DNA of 64,000 nt, taken from the NCBI GenBank assembly GCA_026129545.1, contig JAHCHX010000004.1:62001-126000 (forward strand). The letters run 5' to 3'. Under the pieces are notes generated by a model that was not told where the DNA came from, searched no databases, and saw only the letters and a program-made list of their open reading frames with translations. Every line of letters begins with the position of its first letter. Position 1 is the first letter of the stretch. The stretch is from Saprospiraceae bacterium. GTDB taxonomy: Bacteria > Bacteroidota > Bacteroidia > Chitinophagales > Saprospiraceae. The position numbers were made by a program, and so were the translations under genes. Positions 17,194 through 25,842 of the stretch are shown here, one piece after another.

Positions 17194-17602
17194 TTTTGTT
17201 GGTGATGCGTTGAGTTGGTGATTTGTGGAGTTATTGACAAAAGTTGATAAGGGTTTATGAGTTTGATAACGCAGCGTACGCCGTGATTCATCAACCGTTA
17301 TCAACGCTGTAAACCTTCATCCACTCTTTCTCAAATTTATTTCCAAACCCAAAAATGAGGAGAGTGGCTGAAAAAGTGGCAGGTTGGGTTGAATTTTGAG
17401 GACTTTTTGGCGGGGGAAATTAATATAGGGTGACGATTTGGCGCTAGCCTTTTCTATGCGTGTTTGGCAAGCGCTGCGGTTGGTTTAATCATGGCTTCTG
17501 TAAATTCGGTATTAAGTTTTTCAAAACCCCTTGCCGAGGGCGGTCTCTTTTTTTTTTTTTTGCATCAAAATATTTTGTTTCTCAATTTGAAATCATCTCA
17601 TC
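17194..17602. other. Divergent intergenic region clpB / lipoprotein
   Basis: Holds no gene. It includes the clpB leader and inverted GTTGATAA (17243-17250), GTTTGATAAC (17261-17270) and GTTATCAAC (17297-17305) motifs, which could be an operator, and a run of 14 T at about 17550. Nothing else can be supported. Confidence 0.4.
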
Positions 17603-18454
17603 ATGCAAAAAAAGAATCTTTACATCGCACTTGCCGTGGTGTGTTTGTTGGCTTGCCTATCCATTTGGTTGGGGTGCCAAAAAGAACTAAACGGCAACAA
17701 CGGCTCAAGCGGAGTGCTGAATCGAACGGACTGTGTCCTGTTTATGAGTTTTGAAGTAGAGACCACCACGGCAGCTCGCACGGTGGTTCCTTCGGATTTT
17801 GCTCAATTGGAGCCTATTGACCAAATCATGGCTCTTCCGCACCGGGAGCGCTTTGCCGTTGAGGTTTGCTACAAATCATCGGGACAAAAGGACCTGTCCA
17901 TGACGCGGCTAACACCAACGGAGCCAATCAATTACCCCAAAAATACGGCTGATGGGTACTTAGCGCCGGATTACAGCCGCTTGATTGTTGTGAATGGTGT
18001 TGCGACCTACTACGACCAGTTCAATAACGTGATGCGAAGCGGGTCACACAGCCCCGATGCCGATGCTGTAATACATATTTTGGACATGGTGGCCAATCGC
18101 AAGCCGCTTACCGATGCGGAATTCAACCAAGGCCTCCAAATCATGCGAGATAGTGGCTTGGCGATACAGGAACATCAAAACAATCTGGTCACTATTCGTT
18201 ACAACTACCCGGACGGCTCCTATTCCGTTCAGGCTCTGGACAAAAGTACTCGTGCCGCCGTCGGCAACCTGCATTATGGGCCTAACGGAAAATTGCAAAC
18301 GCGCTCTATGCTTGATGTGGAAGGCACAGCGCAAAACCCCATCGTCAGGCGCGCTTATATGGAATCGTTCATCACGTCCATGGTTGGGGATATCCCCATG
18401 AAAGTGGAGCAGTACTCCAAGTTTGACAATTTCACGCTCACATTCAATCAATAA
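17603..18454 (+). CDS. Hypothetical lipoprotein
   Basis: 283 residues with a lipoprotein signal (MQKKNLYIALAVVCLLACLS then IWLGCQKE; Cys about residue 30). I do not recognise the mature domain. It contains several short strands, for example SLAIQEHQNNLVTIRYNYPDG-type sequence near residue 190. It should be lipid-anchored in the periplasm or outer membrane. It is followed 15 nt later by a secreted protein gene and the two probably form an operon. Confidence 0.75.
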   Translation: MQKKNLYIALAVVCLLACLSIWLGCQKELNGNNGSSGVLNRTDCVLFMSFEVETTTAARTVVPSDFAQLEPIDQIMALPHRERFAVEVCYKSSGQKDLSMTRLTPTEPINYPKNTADGYLAPDYSRLIVVNGVATYYDQFNNVMRSGSHSPDADAVIHILDMVANRKPLTDAEFNQGLQIMRDSGLAIQEHQNNLVTIRYNYPDGSYSVQALDKSTRAAVGNLHYGPNGKLQTRSMLDVEGTAQNPIVRRAYMESFITSMVGDIPMKVEQYSKFDNFTLTFNQ

Positions 18455-18468
18455 ACGCTTTTCCAGTC

Positions 18469-19773
18469 ATGAAACAAATTGCTTCTTCAATCATATTGCT
18501 CGTGCTTGTCACAGCGCTGAACGCTCAGAACAGAAATACTTTGTGGCTAAATGGAAATGGAGCCACTTCTGTAAGCTGGAATAGAGCTGTCACGGCTGCT
18601 CAGAATGAAGGTTACGATTTCAATAGAGTCAATACCTTTTTTTATGCCCCCCACCTAAACGGTGTCGTCGGCTCTGCGAATCAAATGAACGCACAACTGA
18701 ACGACGAAAACTATACAGATGTGCTGGGTATCGGCCATGACGGCGGCGGTATTATCCTCCGCCAAATGGCAAATGCTCAAGATAGCCGCCTTTCTGCCCT
18801 AATCCTTGATGGCGTGCCAAACCAAGGGTCGAGGGTGCTTGAGGCAATGTTGCCACAAGGTACGACAAATCAAATGACCACGCTCATCAACCAAGTGCTC
18901 GCATTCAAGTCCAATGCCAATCAATGCAATGCCTGCCGAATTGTGGAGGCATTTCAGGATTGGGTGAATGCGGTCAATGCAAACGAACAGAAGTACAGGG
19001 AATATCAGCCTAATAGCCCAGTAATGAACAATTTAGGCACTCCCTCAATGCCCTACGCGGTCATTTGGGGCAACGAGGACGAAGATGCCTTGGTGCTTAC
19101 CCGGCTTTTGGGGTCAAGGGCACAAGCGGTGCTTTGGGGCGATGACACGGGTTATCTGGAATGTTACCGTGATGAAATAGAAGACCGCCGCCGCTTGATA
19201 AACGATGCCTATTTCGACGGGTTGGCACAGTCGGTCATAACTGCCGCCAGCGCGGTCGGAAAATTTTTGAAGCCCACCGGCCCGAATATCGCGGACGGTG
19301 TATCCAAAGGCCTTGAAGCCATTCACAAAGCTATTCAAGCGGCTCGCAGACGCGACAGGGAAATGGCCGAACTGCTCGAATGCGAGATGGTTCATCAAGG
19401 CCTGAACGGTTATTGGAACCTCATAGTAAGCGATGGGTACACTCCTGTCACCACACACATAACCGAAGAATATGACTGTTGCGAAACCTGTTATGGCGAG
19501 CCGGATGCCCAAGTACAAGGCTATTGTTTTGCTTGGTGCATGACGTTGGAATGGCCTTGTACGCGGACATATACGGTTACTCACTACGAATACGAACCAC
19601 ACGACGGCCTATTGAGCAAATCCGAACAACTGCTTGCAGGGGCCGCAAAAACATACGAAGCCAAAAAAGCCAACCATTTTCAAGAGCAATTCTGGACGCA
19701 ACAGCCCATCAAAGATGCGTTTGTTGATTTGTTCAACGGCGGAGCGGGCGCTGCTTTCCAAGTGCCAAAGTAA
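18469..19773 (+). CDS. Secreted protein with alpha/beta-hydrolase-like region
   Basis: 434 residues with a signal peptide (MKQIASSIILLVLVTALNAQ). Residues about 80-125 (YTDVLGIGHDGGGIILRQM ... ILDGVPNQGSRVLEAML) resemble the nucleophile elbow and following helix of PGAP1-like lipases, but the usual G-x-S-x-G reads G-H-D-G-G, with Asp in place of Ser. A Cys-rich stretch near 340-370 (DCCETCYGEPDAQ, CFAWC) may be disulfide-bonded or metal-binding. Function is inferred only from this local similarity. The gene shares a transcript with the lipoprotein upstream and ends at a strong terminator. Confidence 0.6.
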   Translation: MKQIASSIILLVLVTALNAQNRNTLWLNGNGATSVSWNRAVTAAQNEGYDFNRVNTFFYAPHLNGVVGSANQMNAQLNDENYTDVLGIGHDGGGIILRQMANAQDSRLSALILDGVPNQGSRVLEAMLPQGTTNQMTTLINQVLAFKSNANQCNACRIVEAFQDWVNAVNANEQKYREYQPNSPVMNNLGTPSMPYAVIWGNEDEDALVLTRLLGSRAQAVLWGDDTGYLECYRDEIEDRRRLINDAYFDGLAQSVITAASAVGKFLKPTGPNIADGVSKGLEAIHKAIQAARRRDREMAELLECEMVHQGLNGYWNLIVSDGYTPVTTHITEEYDCCETCYGEPDAQVQGYCFAWCMTLEWPCTRTYTVTHYEYEPHDGLLSKSEQLLAGAAKTYEAKKANHFQEQFWTQQPIKDAFVDLFNGGAGAAFQVPK

Positions 19774-19790
19774 TACTACCCAACAATTTT

Positions 19791-19833
19791 GTCAGGGCTG
19801 ACGATACATTCATTCGTCAGCCCTGACATTTTT
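19791..19833 (+). terminator. Intrinsic terminator
   Basis: Perfect 14-base stem GTCAGGGCTGACGA (19791-19804) with TCGTCAGCCCTGAC (19814-19827) followed by ATTTTT. It ends the two-gene unit 17603-19773. Confidence 0.9.
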
Positions 19834-19840
19834 GCATTTT

Positions 19841-21022
19841 ATGAGAACCATACTTTTTTTGCTTGGAATGTCTGCCTTGCTATGCTGTGGCAAAAAACAA
19901 GTTGAAAAACCCGTACTGATTTGGCGAAGCTCGCCCTTCGGGAAAGTCCAGATTGAAACAATTTACCCCATTTTTCATGACAATAAAATAATGGTCACGC
20001 ATAGCACGGAACACGCCCCGTTCACCATTTGCGCCTTGTCAACAAAGGACGGACACATCATCTGGCAGTATCAAGATACCGCCGTCAACCCAAACGTGCT
20101 TTACTATAACCTCAGAGCGTATCAAGACGGCAGCACCCTGCTTATCCCTATGGGCAACCGCTTGATGGCATTTGATATGCAGAACGGCAAAAAACTGTGG
20201 GAAAACACCATGCACGACGCTGCGGAAGATTTTATAGAAGGCATTGGCTCGCTTGCTTTCCGCATCTACTACGACTTGGTTGAGCCTAAAGCATATTTAT
20301 ATTGCATTGACACAAAAAGAGGCGATGCTTCCCTGTTTCAAGTTTTTGAAATCGAACAGGGCCACAAGGCATTTTATCGAACCCCACGCCCACTAATCGG
20401 TCAACGCGGCGATACCTGCCTCGTTTTCACCAGTATTTTTCAAAACCTACAATCAAAGGAAACATTCGCTGGTCTTAATTGGATGGACTATCAGAGCAAG
20501 TCAATCACTCAACGCGACACTATCTATCCAATCAATTATCAAGGTGAAGGTGTTACTAAACAGCCATTGCTCGACCCAGCAGGCAAACAACTTTACTTTG
20601 TGGCAAACAATGAATTAGTTTGTTACCATGCTTGGACTCGAAAGGAGCTGTGGCGAACCGAAATGCCCCGCGACATGCTCACCTCTTTCCCCGTCGCCGA
20701 CAGAAAAAGAGTCTATTTCGCGTGTGAAGACGGAAAAGTTTACGCTGTTGATAAAAACAATGGCAACATCCTTTGGTCAACTCATGTATCGGGAACCCCC
20801 AGCAGGATTTATGACGACGGCCAGTCGCTTCATGTAATAGGCGGCAGCGACGGGATATGGCACATCTTGGACAAGGATACTGGAATTGAAACCTTCCAGA
20901 CAGAATCGCCAAATCGCGTCAACTACCCGAGTATTTTTTTCCGACGTGCGTTTTCAGTTTGTCCAGACAAAAACGCCGCGATTTGTACCGATGGAAAAGA
21001 TTTTTTTTATTATCAGTGGTGA
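19841..21022 (+). CDS. PQQ-like beta-propeller lipoprotein
   Basis: 393 residues from the ATG at 19841 (MRTILFLLGMSALLCCGKKQ), with a lipobox ending LLCC. The mature part contains repeated blades of the PQQ_2/BamB-like propeller type: GHIIWQYQDT, MQNGKKLWENT, RKELWRTEMPRD, KNNGNILWSTHVS. The family includes BamB-like scaffolds and uncharacterised sensors. A role in outer-membrane assembly is possible but there is no bam neighbour. It starts 7 nt after the preceding terminator. Confidence 0.8.
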   Translation: MRTILFLLGMSALLCCGKKQVEKPVLIWRSSPFGKVQIETIYPIFHDNKIMVTHSTEHAPFTICALSTKDGHIIWQYQDTAVNPNVLYYNLRAYQDGSTLLIPMGNRLMAFDMQNGKKLWENTMHDAAEDFIEGIGSLAFRIYYDLVEPKAYLYCIDTKRGDASLFQVFEIEQGHKAFYRTPRPLIGQRGDTCLVFTSIFQNLQSKETFAGLNWMDYQSKSITQRDTIYPINYQGEGVTKQPLLDPAGKQLYFVANNELVCYHAWTRKELWRTEMPRDMLTSFPVADRKRVYFACEDGKVYAVDKNNGNILWSTHVSGTPSRIYDDGQSLHVIGGSDGIWHILDKDTGIETFQTESPNRVNYPSIFFRRAFSVCPDKNAAICTDGKDFFYYQW

Positions 21023-21078
21023 ACCATTCAGGCTGAAAAAAACGCTGCATTTGCCTATCTAAGTACCCGGACAGATTT

Positions 21079-21160
21079 ATTTCACACAACGACACGGGGA
21101 CACTACGATTTTATTTTTCTGATAATCAATTCTTTGTGCCGTTGTGTCGTCGTGTGAAAT
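21079..21160. repeat. Inverted-repeat element
   Basis: Within the gene-free stretch 21023-21450. Left end ATTTCACACAACGACAC and right end GTGTCGTCGTGTGAAAT form 17-base inverted repeats (one mismatch) about 82 bp apart. The interior (ACACTACGATTTTATTTTT) vaguely resembles the 745-867 element. MITE-like; no coding capacity. Confidence 0.6.
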
Positions 21161-21308
21161 GCTTGAATAATTTTGTCTCAGCACTTACCTTGAATAGAAT
21201 TGATAAACGCAGGGCATTTGGATTTAAAATTTGCCACAAAAGCGCCAGAACACAAAGATTTACGGGGCAATTTCGTAGAGACTTTGTGGCAAGATTAAGA
21301 AACATGGT

Positions 21309-21412
21309 TATAGTCAACGCAAAGTGGTTTTGAACGAACGGCGCTCGCAATCCTTTGAAAATCATACAAATCAATCAGGGCTATCTTCAAATCTTCTTTA
21401 ATCTGGGTATAA
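21309..21412 (+). repeat. Dispersed element TATAGTCAACGC...TCTGGGTATAA, copy 2
   Basis: Shares TATAGTCAACGCAAA, GTGGTTTTGAACGAACGGCG, GCAATCCTTTGAAAATCATA and TTTAATCTGGGTATAA with 9049-9230. It is the shortest of three copies and so perhaps closest to the basic unit. It is non-coding and lies downstream of hxlR on the other strand. Confidence 0.65.
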
Positions 21413-21450
21413 CGGCGTGCACAGCACAACTTTAAACAATCAATTGGCGG

Positions 21451-21795
21451 CTATCCCTCCACTCCAAACTCCTTCATCAGCTCCAACCCGTAGTCACGAA
21501 TCACCTCCACCACCCGGATAGCCCTTTGCCCCCGCTCCGTGAGGGCGTATTCCACTTTGGGCGGCACCACAGGATAGACCGTGCGGCTGACGAACCCTTC
21601 CTCTTCCAACTGGCGCAACTGCGTCGTCAGCATCTTGTGCGTGACGTGCGGGATGTCTTTTTTCAATTCGCCGTAGCGCATCACACGGTCTTTCAAGCGC
21701 CAAAGGATGGGCATTTTCCACGCGCCGCCGATGCGGTCGAGCGCGAACTCGACCGGGTTGTAGTAGAGTTTTTTGTTGTAGAGAAAGTCGGGCAT
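21451..21795 (-). CDS. HxlR-family winged-helix transcriptional regulator
   Basis: 114 residues. The HxlR fold is clear: NPVEFALDRIGGAWKMPILWRL, RYGELKKDIPHVTHKMLTTQLRQLEEEGFVSRTVYP and PPKVEYALTERGQ. These dimeric repressors/activators often sense oxidative or electrophile stress. It is divergently transcribed from the DJ-1-like gene at 21985, so it most likely regulates that gene from the shared 190-bp region. Confidence 0.92.
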   Translation of the reverse strand: MPDFLYNKKLYYNPVEFALDRIGGAWKMPILWRLKDRVMRYGELKKDIPHVTHKMLTTQLRQLEEEGFVSRTVYPVVPPKVEYALTERGQRAIRVVEVIRDYGLELMKEFGVEG

Positions 21796-21984
21796 TTATG
21801 TTGAACAGGTTGATTCGTGGAAGATAGGCTCACATCAGATGGCATTTTTTGAAAGCAAATACCACACTCGCTCACCAAAAAGTGAGTGACGCACTTCGCA
21901 GTAAATGTATTGCCATTGGCCGCATCGCGGGGAAACATTTGCACCGTCAATTTTCAAAACGGTTCAAAAAAAATCCTTCTAGAC

Positions 21985-22722
21985 ATGAGCGCCAATATCA
22001 ACATTGCCCGCCCCAAAAAAATCGCCCTCATTGCCGCCAACGCCTCGGTGAGCAAGCAAACCGGATGGCCCATCGGCTTCTGGTGGGCCGAACTCACGCA
22101 CCCCTACTGGGAATTCACCGAGAACGGCTACACGGTGGACATCTTCTCGCCCGAAGGCGGCGCCCTGCAAGCCGACGGCTTCAGCGACCCGGAGGACGCG
22201 AGCGGCTACTCGGCCCACGACATCCTTTCGCTGGGCTTCAAAAAATCTGCCCAACACGCCGCCCTGCTCCAGCAGACCCGCCCCATCTCGGCCATTCGGG
22301 TCGAGGACTATGACGCGGTGTTTCTCACCGGCGGCCAATCGCCCATGTACACTTTCATTGACAACGAAGCCCTGCACCGCCTCGTCGTGGAGTTCTACGA
22401 AAAAGAAAAGGTGCTGGGCATCGTGTGTCACGCAACTTGTGTGCTCCTGAAAGCCAAAACCGCCGATGGCAAGCTGCTCGTGGACGGCAAGACCTGGACG
22501 GGCTTCGCCGACAGCGAGGAACAGTACGCCGACAATTTCGTCGGCCAACGCATCCAGCCATTTTGGATTGAGGCGGAGGCAAAAAAACTGCCCAACACCA
22601 ATTTCATCACAGGCGGCATGTTCAAGCCCTTTGCCGTGCGCGACGGGCGGCTCATCACGGGCCAGCAGCAATTCAGCGGCGCGGCAGCGGCCAAGATGGT
22701 GGTGGAAGCACTCGGAGTGTAA
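21985..22722 (+). CDS. DJ-1/PfpI family protein (type 1 glutamine amidotransferase-like)
   Basis: 245 residues from the ATG at 21985 (MSANINIARPKKIALIAANA). The DJ-1/PfpI core is seen: YDAVFLTGGQSPMYTFIDN, then the nucleophile-elbow VLGIVCHATCVLLKAK with the reactive Cys in the C-H-A context, and FITGGMFKPFAVRDGRLITGQ. Members act as glyoxalase III, chaperones or proteases; the exact activity is not shown. Divergence from an HxlR regulator suggests induction by electrophiles such as aldehydes. Confidence 0.88.
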   Translation: MSANINIARPKKIALIAANASVSKQTGWPIGFWWAELTHPYWEFTENGYTVDIFSPEGGALQADGFSDPEDASGYSAHDILSLGFKKSAQHAALLQQTRPISAIRVEDYDAVFLTGGQSPMYTFIDNEALHRLVVEFYEKEKVLGIVCHATCVLLKAKTADGKLLVDGKTWTGFADSEEQYADNFVGQRIQPFWIEAEAKKLPNTNFITGGMFKPFAVRDGRLITGQQQFSGAAAAKMVVEALGV

Positions 22723-22762
22723 GAAGGTCGTCAAGAGGCAGTCGTCGTGGCATACCTAAAAG

Positions 22763-22886
22763 TTATACCCAGATGAAAATGATTTGAATCTGCCCGTTGG
22801 CAAGACAGGGGTTTCCTTGATTGATAACAGTGATTTTCAAGGATTTAAACGGGCATTTTTTCGCAAACCACTTTTCGTTGAGTATA
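22763..22886 (-). repeat. Dispersed element, copy 3 (inverted)
   Basis: On the minus strand it begins TGACTATACTCAACGAAAAG and ends TTTTCATCTGGGTATAA, matching the ends of copies at 9049 and 21309, with a different interior that carries a GCCCGT...ACGGGC hairpin. It overlaps the leader of the DUF481-like gene. Confidence 0.55.
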
Positions 22887-22922
22887 GTCAGGCGAACGAA
22901 ATATGAAAAGAGCATTGGAAAA

Positions 22923-23711
22923 ATGAAACGGTTGAAAACATGGGCGGCGGTCGTGGCATTGAGCTGCTTTTGTCAGGCCGCCCTTGCCCAAATCAACGAG
23001 AGCGACACCCTGCTGCTGCAATACGCCAGCGCCGTGGGGGGGAGCTGGCAGACGGGCAACCTCGATGCGCTGGCCTTTCGCGCCAAAGCCGAGGCCAGCC
23101 TGGCGCCAGCCCCCTTCTGGGCCTTCAAGACGCAGAACTCGTACCGCTATCAGGAATTTTTCGACCGCAAGGCCGACGAGGATATTTATAGCCGCAACTT
23201 CCTCTACGGCTGGCAGCAGCGCCGGGTCTATCCCTTCGCCATGTTGTTCGTCTCCACCAATTTTCGGCGGAAAATCAACTTTCGGCACTTCGAGGGCGCG
23301 GGCGCGACGTGGCAGGTCGTCAGGCAGCCGCAGCACACGGTGAAAATCTCGCTATCGGCGGTGTACGAGCTCACCCGCTTCGCCGACGATGCCTACAACT
23401 ATTCGGAATACGACGGTTCGCCCAATATTCAAACTTGGCGTGCCACGACTTGGATTTTTGGCAAACACGCGCTGGCAAACAATCACCTGCGACTCCACTA
23501 CGAAGCCTTCGTGCAGCCCTCGCTCCAACGCGCCAACAACTTTCGCTGGCAGGCCGAAATCGGCCTCGAATGGCCCATCTGGAAAGGCCTTAGTTTTTCG
23601 GCCAACTACATCTTCGCGCACGAAAACATCGTGGTCAGCACCGTAAAACCCAATGACCGCCTGCTGACATTTGGCATCGCTTACAATGGGAAAGTAAAGT
23701 CAACACCATGA
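22923..23711 (+). CDS. DUF481-like outer-membrane beta-barrel protein
   Basis: 262 residues from the ATG at 22923, with signal peptide MKRLKTWAAVVALSCFCQAA. The mature protein is a series of amphipathic strands (SLAPAPFWAFKTQNSYRYQ, FRWQAEIGLEWPIWKGLSFS, LLTFGIAYNG) like the DUF481/YdiY family of small outer-membrane barrels. Its stop overlaps the start of the bestrophin gene (ATGA), so the two are co-translated. Confidence 0.72.
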   Translation: MKRLKTWAAVVALSCFCQAALAQINESDTLLLQYASAVGGSWQTGNLDALAFRAKAEASLAPAPFWAFKTQNSYRYQEFFDRKADEDIYSRNFLYGWQQRRVYPFAMLFVSTNFRRKINFRHFEGAGATWQVVRQPQHTVKISLSAVYELTRFADDAYNYSEYDGSPNIQTWRATTWIFGKHALANNHLRLHYEAFVQPSLQRANNFRWQAEIGLEWPIWKGLSFSANYIFAHENIVVSTVKPNDRLLTFGIAYNGKVKSTP

Positions 23712-24643
23712 TAGTCAAGCGCATTTTCAACCCGCTCAAAGTCGCCCGCTACCTCCGCGCCGAGTTGGCGCTCTCCGTGGGGGTGTCGTTGGGCGTGTAT
23801 TTTTTGTTCCAAAAAGGCATCGCCCAAGTCGGGCTGCCTTTTTCGATAGCGGCCATTTTGGGCAGCGCGTTGGCGATTTTTGTCGCTTTTCGCAACAACA
23901 GCGCCTACGCCCGCTGGTGGGAAGCCCGCACGCTTTGGGGCGGCATCGTGAACAACAGCCGCATCCTGCTGCGTCAAATCATCGCCAACGCCGACCACGC
24001 CGTGGCAACTGGCAAGGCTAGCCCCGAACATGCCGCCGCTTTCAAGGCCGAAATGGCCTACCGCCAAATCGCCTTCGCGCACGCCCTGCGCCTCCACTTG
24101 CGACAGCAGCCGCACGGCGACGAATACCGCCATTTCCTTTCCGAAAAGGAGTTGGCGGCGCTGCAAGGCAAGCAAAACATCCCGAACTTGCTGCTCCAGA
24201 CGCAAGGCATTCGCATCAAGGAAGCCATGCGCACCGAACTGCTGGGGCCGTTCGACAATATCAGCCTTGAGCCGACGCTAGCGGGGTTCAACAATTTTCA
24301 GGGAAGTTGCGAGCGCATCAAAAACACGCCCCTGTTGCGCCAATACGATTTTTTCACACGGCTTTTCCTGCTGGTGTTCATGCTTTTGCTGCCATTTTGC
24401 CTCATCGGCGATTTCGCCAAAATGAACATCGCCGCGCTCATGCCGCCAGTGTCCGTGTTGATTTCTTTTGTGTTCGCCACACTCGGCAAGGTGGGCGAGG
24501 TCAATGAAGACCCGTTCGAGCACCGCATCACCGACGTGCCCATGACGGCTATATGCAACACCATCGAACGCGATTTGCGGGAAATGCTCGGCGAGCAGGC
24601 ATTGCCCCCGAAAATGGAAGCGCGAGATGGGTATTTGTATTGA
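23708..24643 (+). CDS. Bestrophin-family anion channel
   Basis: 311 residues. The bestrophin/UPF0187 signature is present: FRNNSAYARWWEARTLWGGIVNNSR near residues 60-85 and four hydrophobic segments (about 25-45, 45-62, 215-235, 240-258). Bacterial bestrophins are pentameric inner-membrane ion channels. The ATG overlaps the stop of the preceding barrel gene by 4 nt, and the gene is followed by another channel-like gene, giving a small membrane-permeability group. Confidence 0.9.
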   Translation: MIVKRIFNPLKVARYLRAELALSVGVSLGVYFLFQKGIAQVGLPFSIAAILGSALAIFVAFRNNSAYARWWEARTLWGGIVNNSRILLRQIIANADHAVATGKASPEHAAAFKAEMAYRQIAFAHALRLHLRQQPHGDEYRHFLSEKELAALQGKQNIPNLLLQTQGIRIKEAMRTELLGPFDNISLEPTLAGFNNFQGSCERIKNTPLLRQYDFFTRLFLLVFMLLLPFCLIGDFAKMNIAALMPPVSVLISFVFATLGKVGEVNEDPFEHRITDVPMTAICNTIERDLREMLGEQALPPKMEARDGYLY

Positions 24644-24672
24644 GGACATGCCATCATGGTCATCTGCCTAAT

Positions 24673-24693
24673 CATAGCGAATCAAGGTATAAA
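24673..24693 (-). repeat. Partial copy of the ATACCTTGATTCGCTAG element
   Basis: About 21 bp (reverse complement of TTATACCTTGATTCGCTATG) match the left end of the element found complete at 35962, 42079 and 50982. It may be a truncated relic just upstream of the TMEM175 gene. Confidence 0.5.
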
Positions 24694-24705
24694 AGCAACC
24701 TTGTC

Positions 24706-25281
24706 ATGAACAAAAACCGCATCGAGGCATTCAGCGACGGAGTCATTGCCATCATCATCACCGTCATGGTGTTCGATTTGAAAATCCCGGAAATCGCGGG
24801 AGATTTCTCGGAAAAACACTCGTGGCTGGCGCTTGGCGCTTTGCTGCCCAAATTGGGTGCCTACGCGATGAGTTTTGTGGTGCTCGGCATCATGTGGCTC
24901 AATCACCACATCATGTTCGACCAAATCCGGCACAGCACTTCCAAGCTGGTTTGGTACAACAGCCACTTGTTGTTCTGGATGTCGCTCATTCCGTTGCCGA
25001 CGGCATTTTTGGCCTTGCATCCGCTGATGCCGCAAGCCTGTATGTTTTACGGCATCGTGCTGGGCGGGTCAGCCCTCGCATTCACCTTGCTGCGCAAGTA
25101 CGCCACCACCACCGCACTCATGCCCCACCACCACCGCTACCACACCAGCAACCGCGTTGCCACGGCGCTTTATTTTTCGGCAGCGCCATTAGCCTTCGTC
25201 TCGCCTTATTTGTCTTACCTGATTTTCTTCGCTATCCCAATCTGGTATTTTTGGCCAGACAAATTACATAGGCCTGATTGA
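24706..25281 (+). CDS. TMEM175-family potassium channel-like protein
   Basis: 191 residues from the ATG at 24706. It has the diagnostic RIEAFSDGVIAIIITVMVFD in helix 1 (FSDG motif) and about six membrane segments, matching the DUF1211/TMEM175 family of bacterial K+-selective channels. It probably works in the inner membrane. The stop codon is immediately followed by the heptanucleotide array. Confidence 0.88.
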   Translation: MNKNRIEAFSDGVIAIIITVMVFDLKIPEIAGDFSEKHSWLALGALLPKLGAYAMSFVVLGIMWLNHHIMFDQIRHSTSKLVWYNSHLLFWMSLIPLPTAFLALHPLMPQACMFYGIVLGGSALAFTLLRKYATTTALMPHHHRYHTSNRVATALYFSAAPLAFVSPYLSYLIFFAIPIWYFWPDKLHRPD

Positions 25282-25842
25282 ACCAACCACCAACCAGCAA
25301 CCAGCAACCAGCAACCAGCAACCACCAACCAGCAACCAACAACCACCAACCAACAACCAGCAACCACCAACCACCAACCAGCAACCACCAACCACCAACC
25401 ACCAACCACCAACCACCAACCAGCAACCAACAACCAACAACCAACAACCAACAACCAACAACCAACAACCAGCAACCAGCAACCACCAACCAACAACCAC
25501 CAACCACCAACCAACAACCACCAACCACCAACCACCAACCACCAACCAACAACCACCAACCAACAACCACCAACCAGCAACCACCAACCAGCAACCAGCA
25601 ACCACCAACCAGCACCAACAACCAACAACCAACAACCAGCAACCAGCAACCAACAACCAACAACCACCAACCACCAACCAGCAACCAGCAACCAGCAACC
25701 AGCAACCACCAACCACCAACTACCAACCACCAACCACCAACCAGCAACCAACAACCAGCACCAACAACCAACAACCAGCAACCAACAACCAACAACCACC
25801 AACCAGCAACCAACAACCAGCAACCAACAACCAACAACCAAC
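25282..25842. repeat. Heptanucleotide tandem array (AACCANC)n, about 80 copies
   Basis: Uninterrupted repeats of AACCAGC, AACCACC and AACCAAC fill the whole space between the TMEM175 stop and the next ATG. Position 6 of the unit varies among A, C and G; the rest is nearly invariant. Two units have lost a base (GCACCAAC near 25612 and 25755). All six frames are open over long stretches, giving artefact ORFs. The same heptamer occurs inside the DGR target gene (32998-33123). The last unit abuts the next gene's start codon. Confidence 0.95.
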
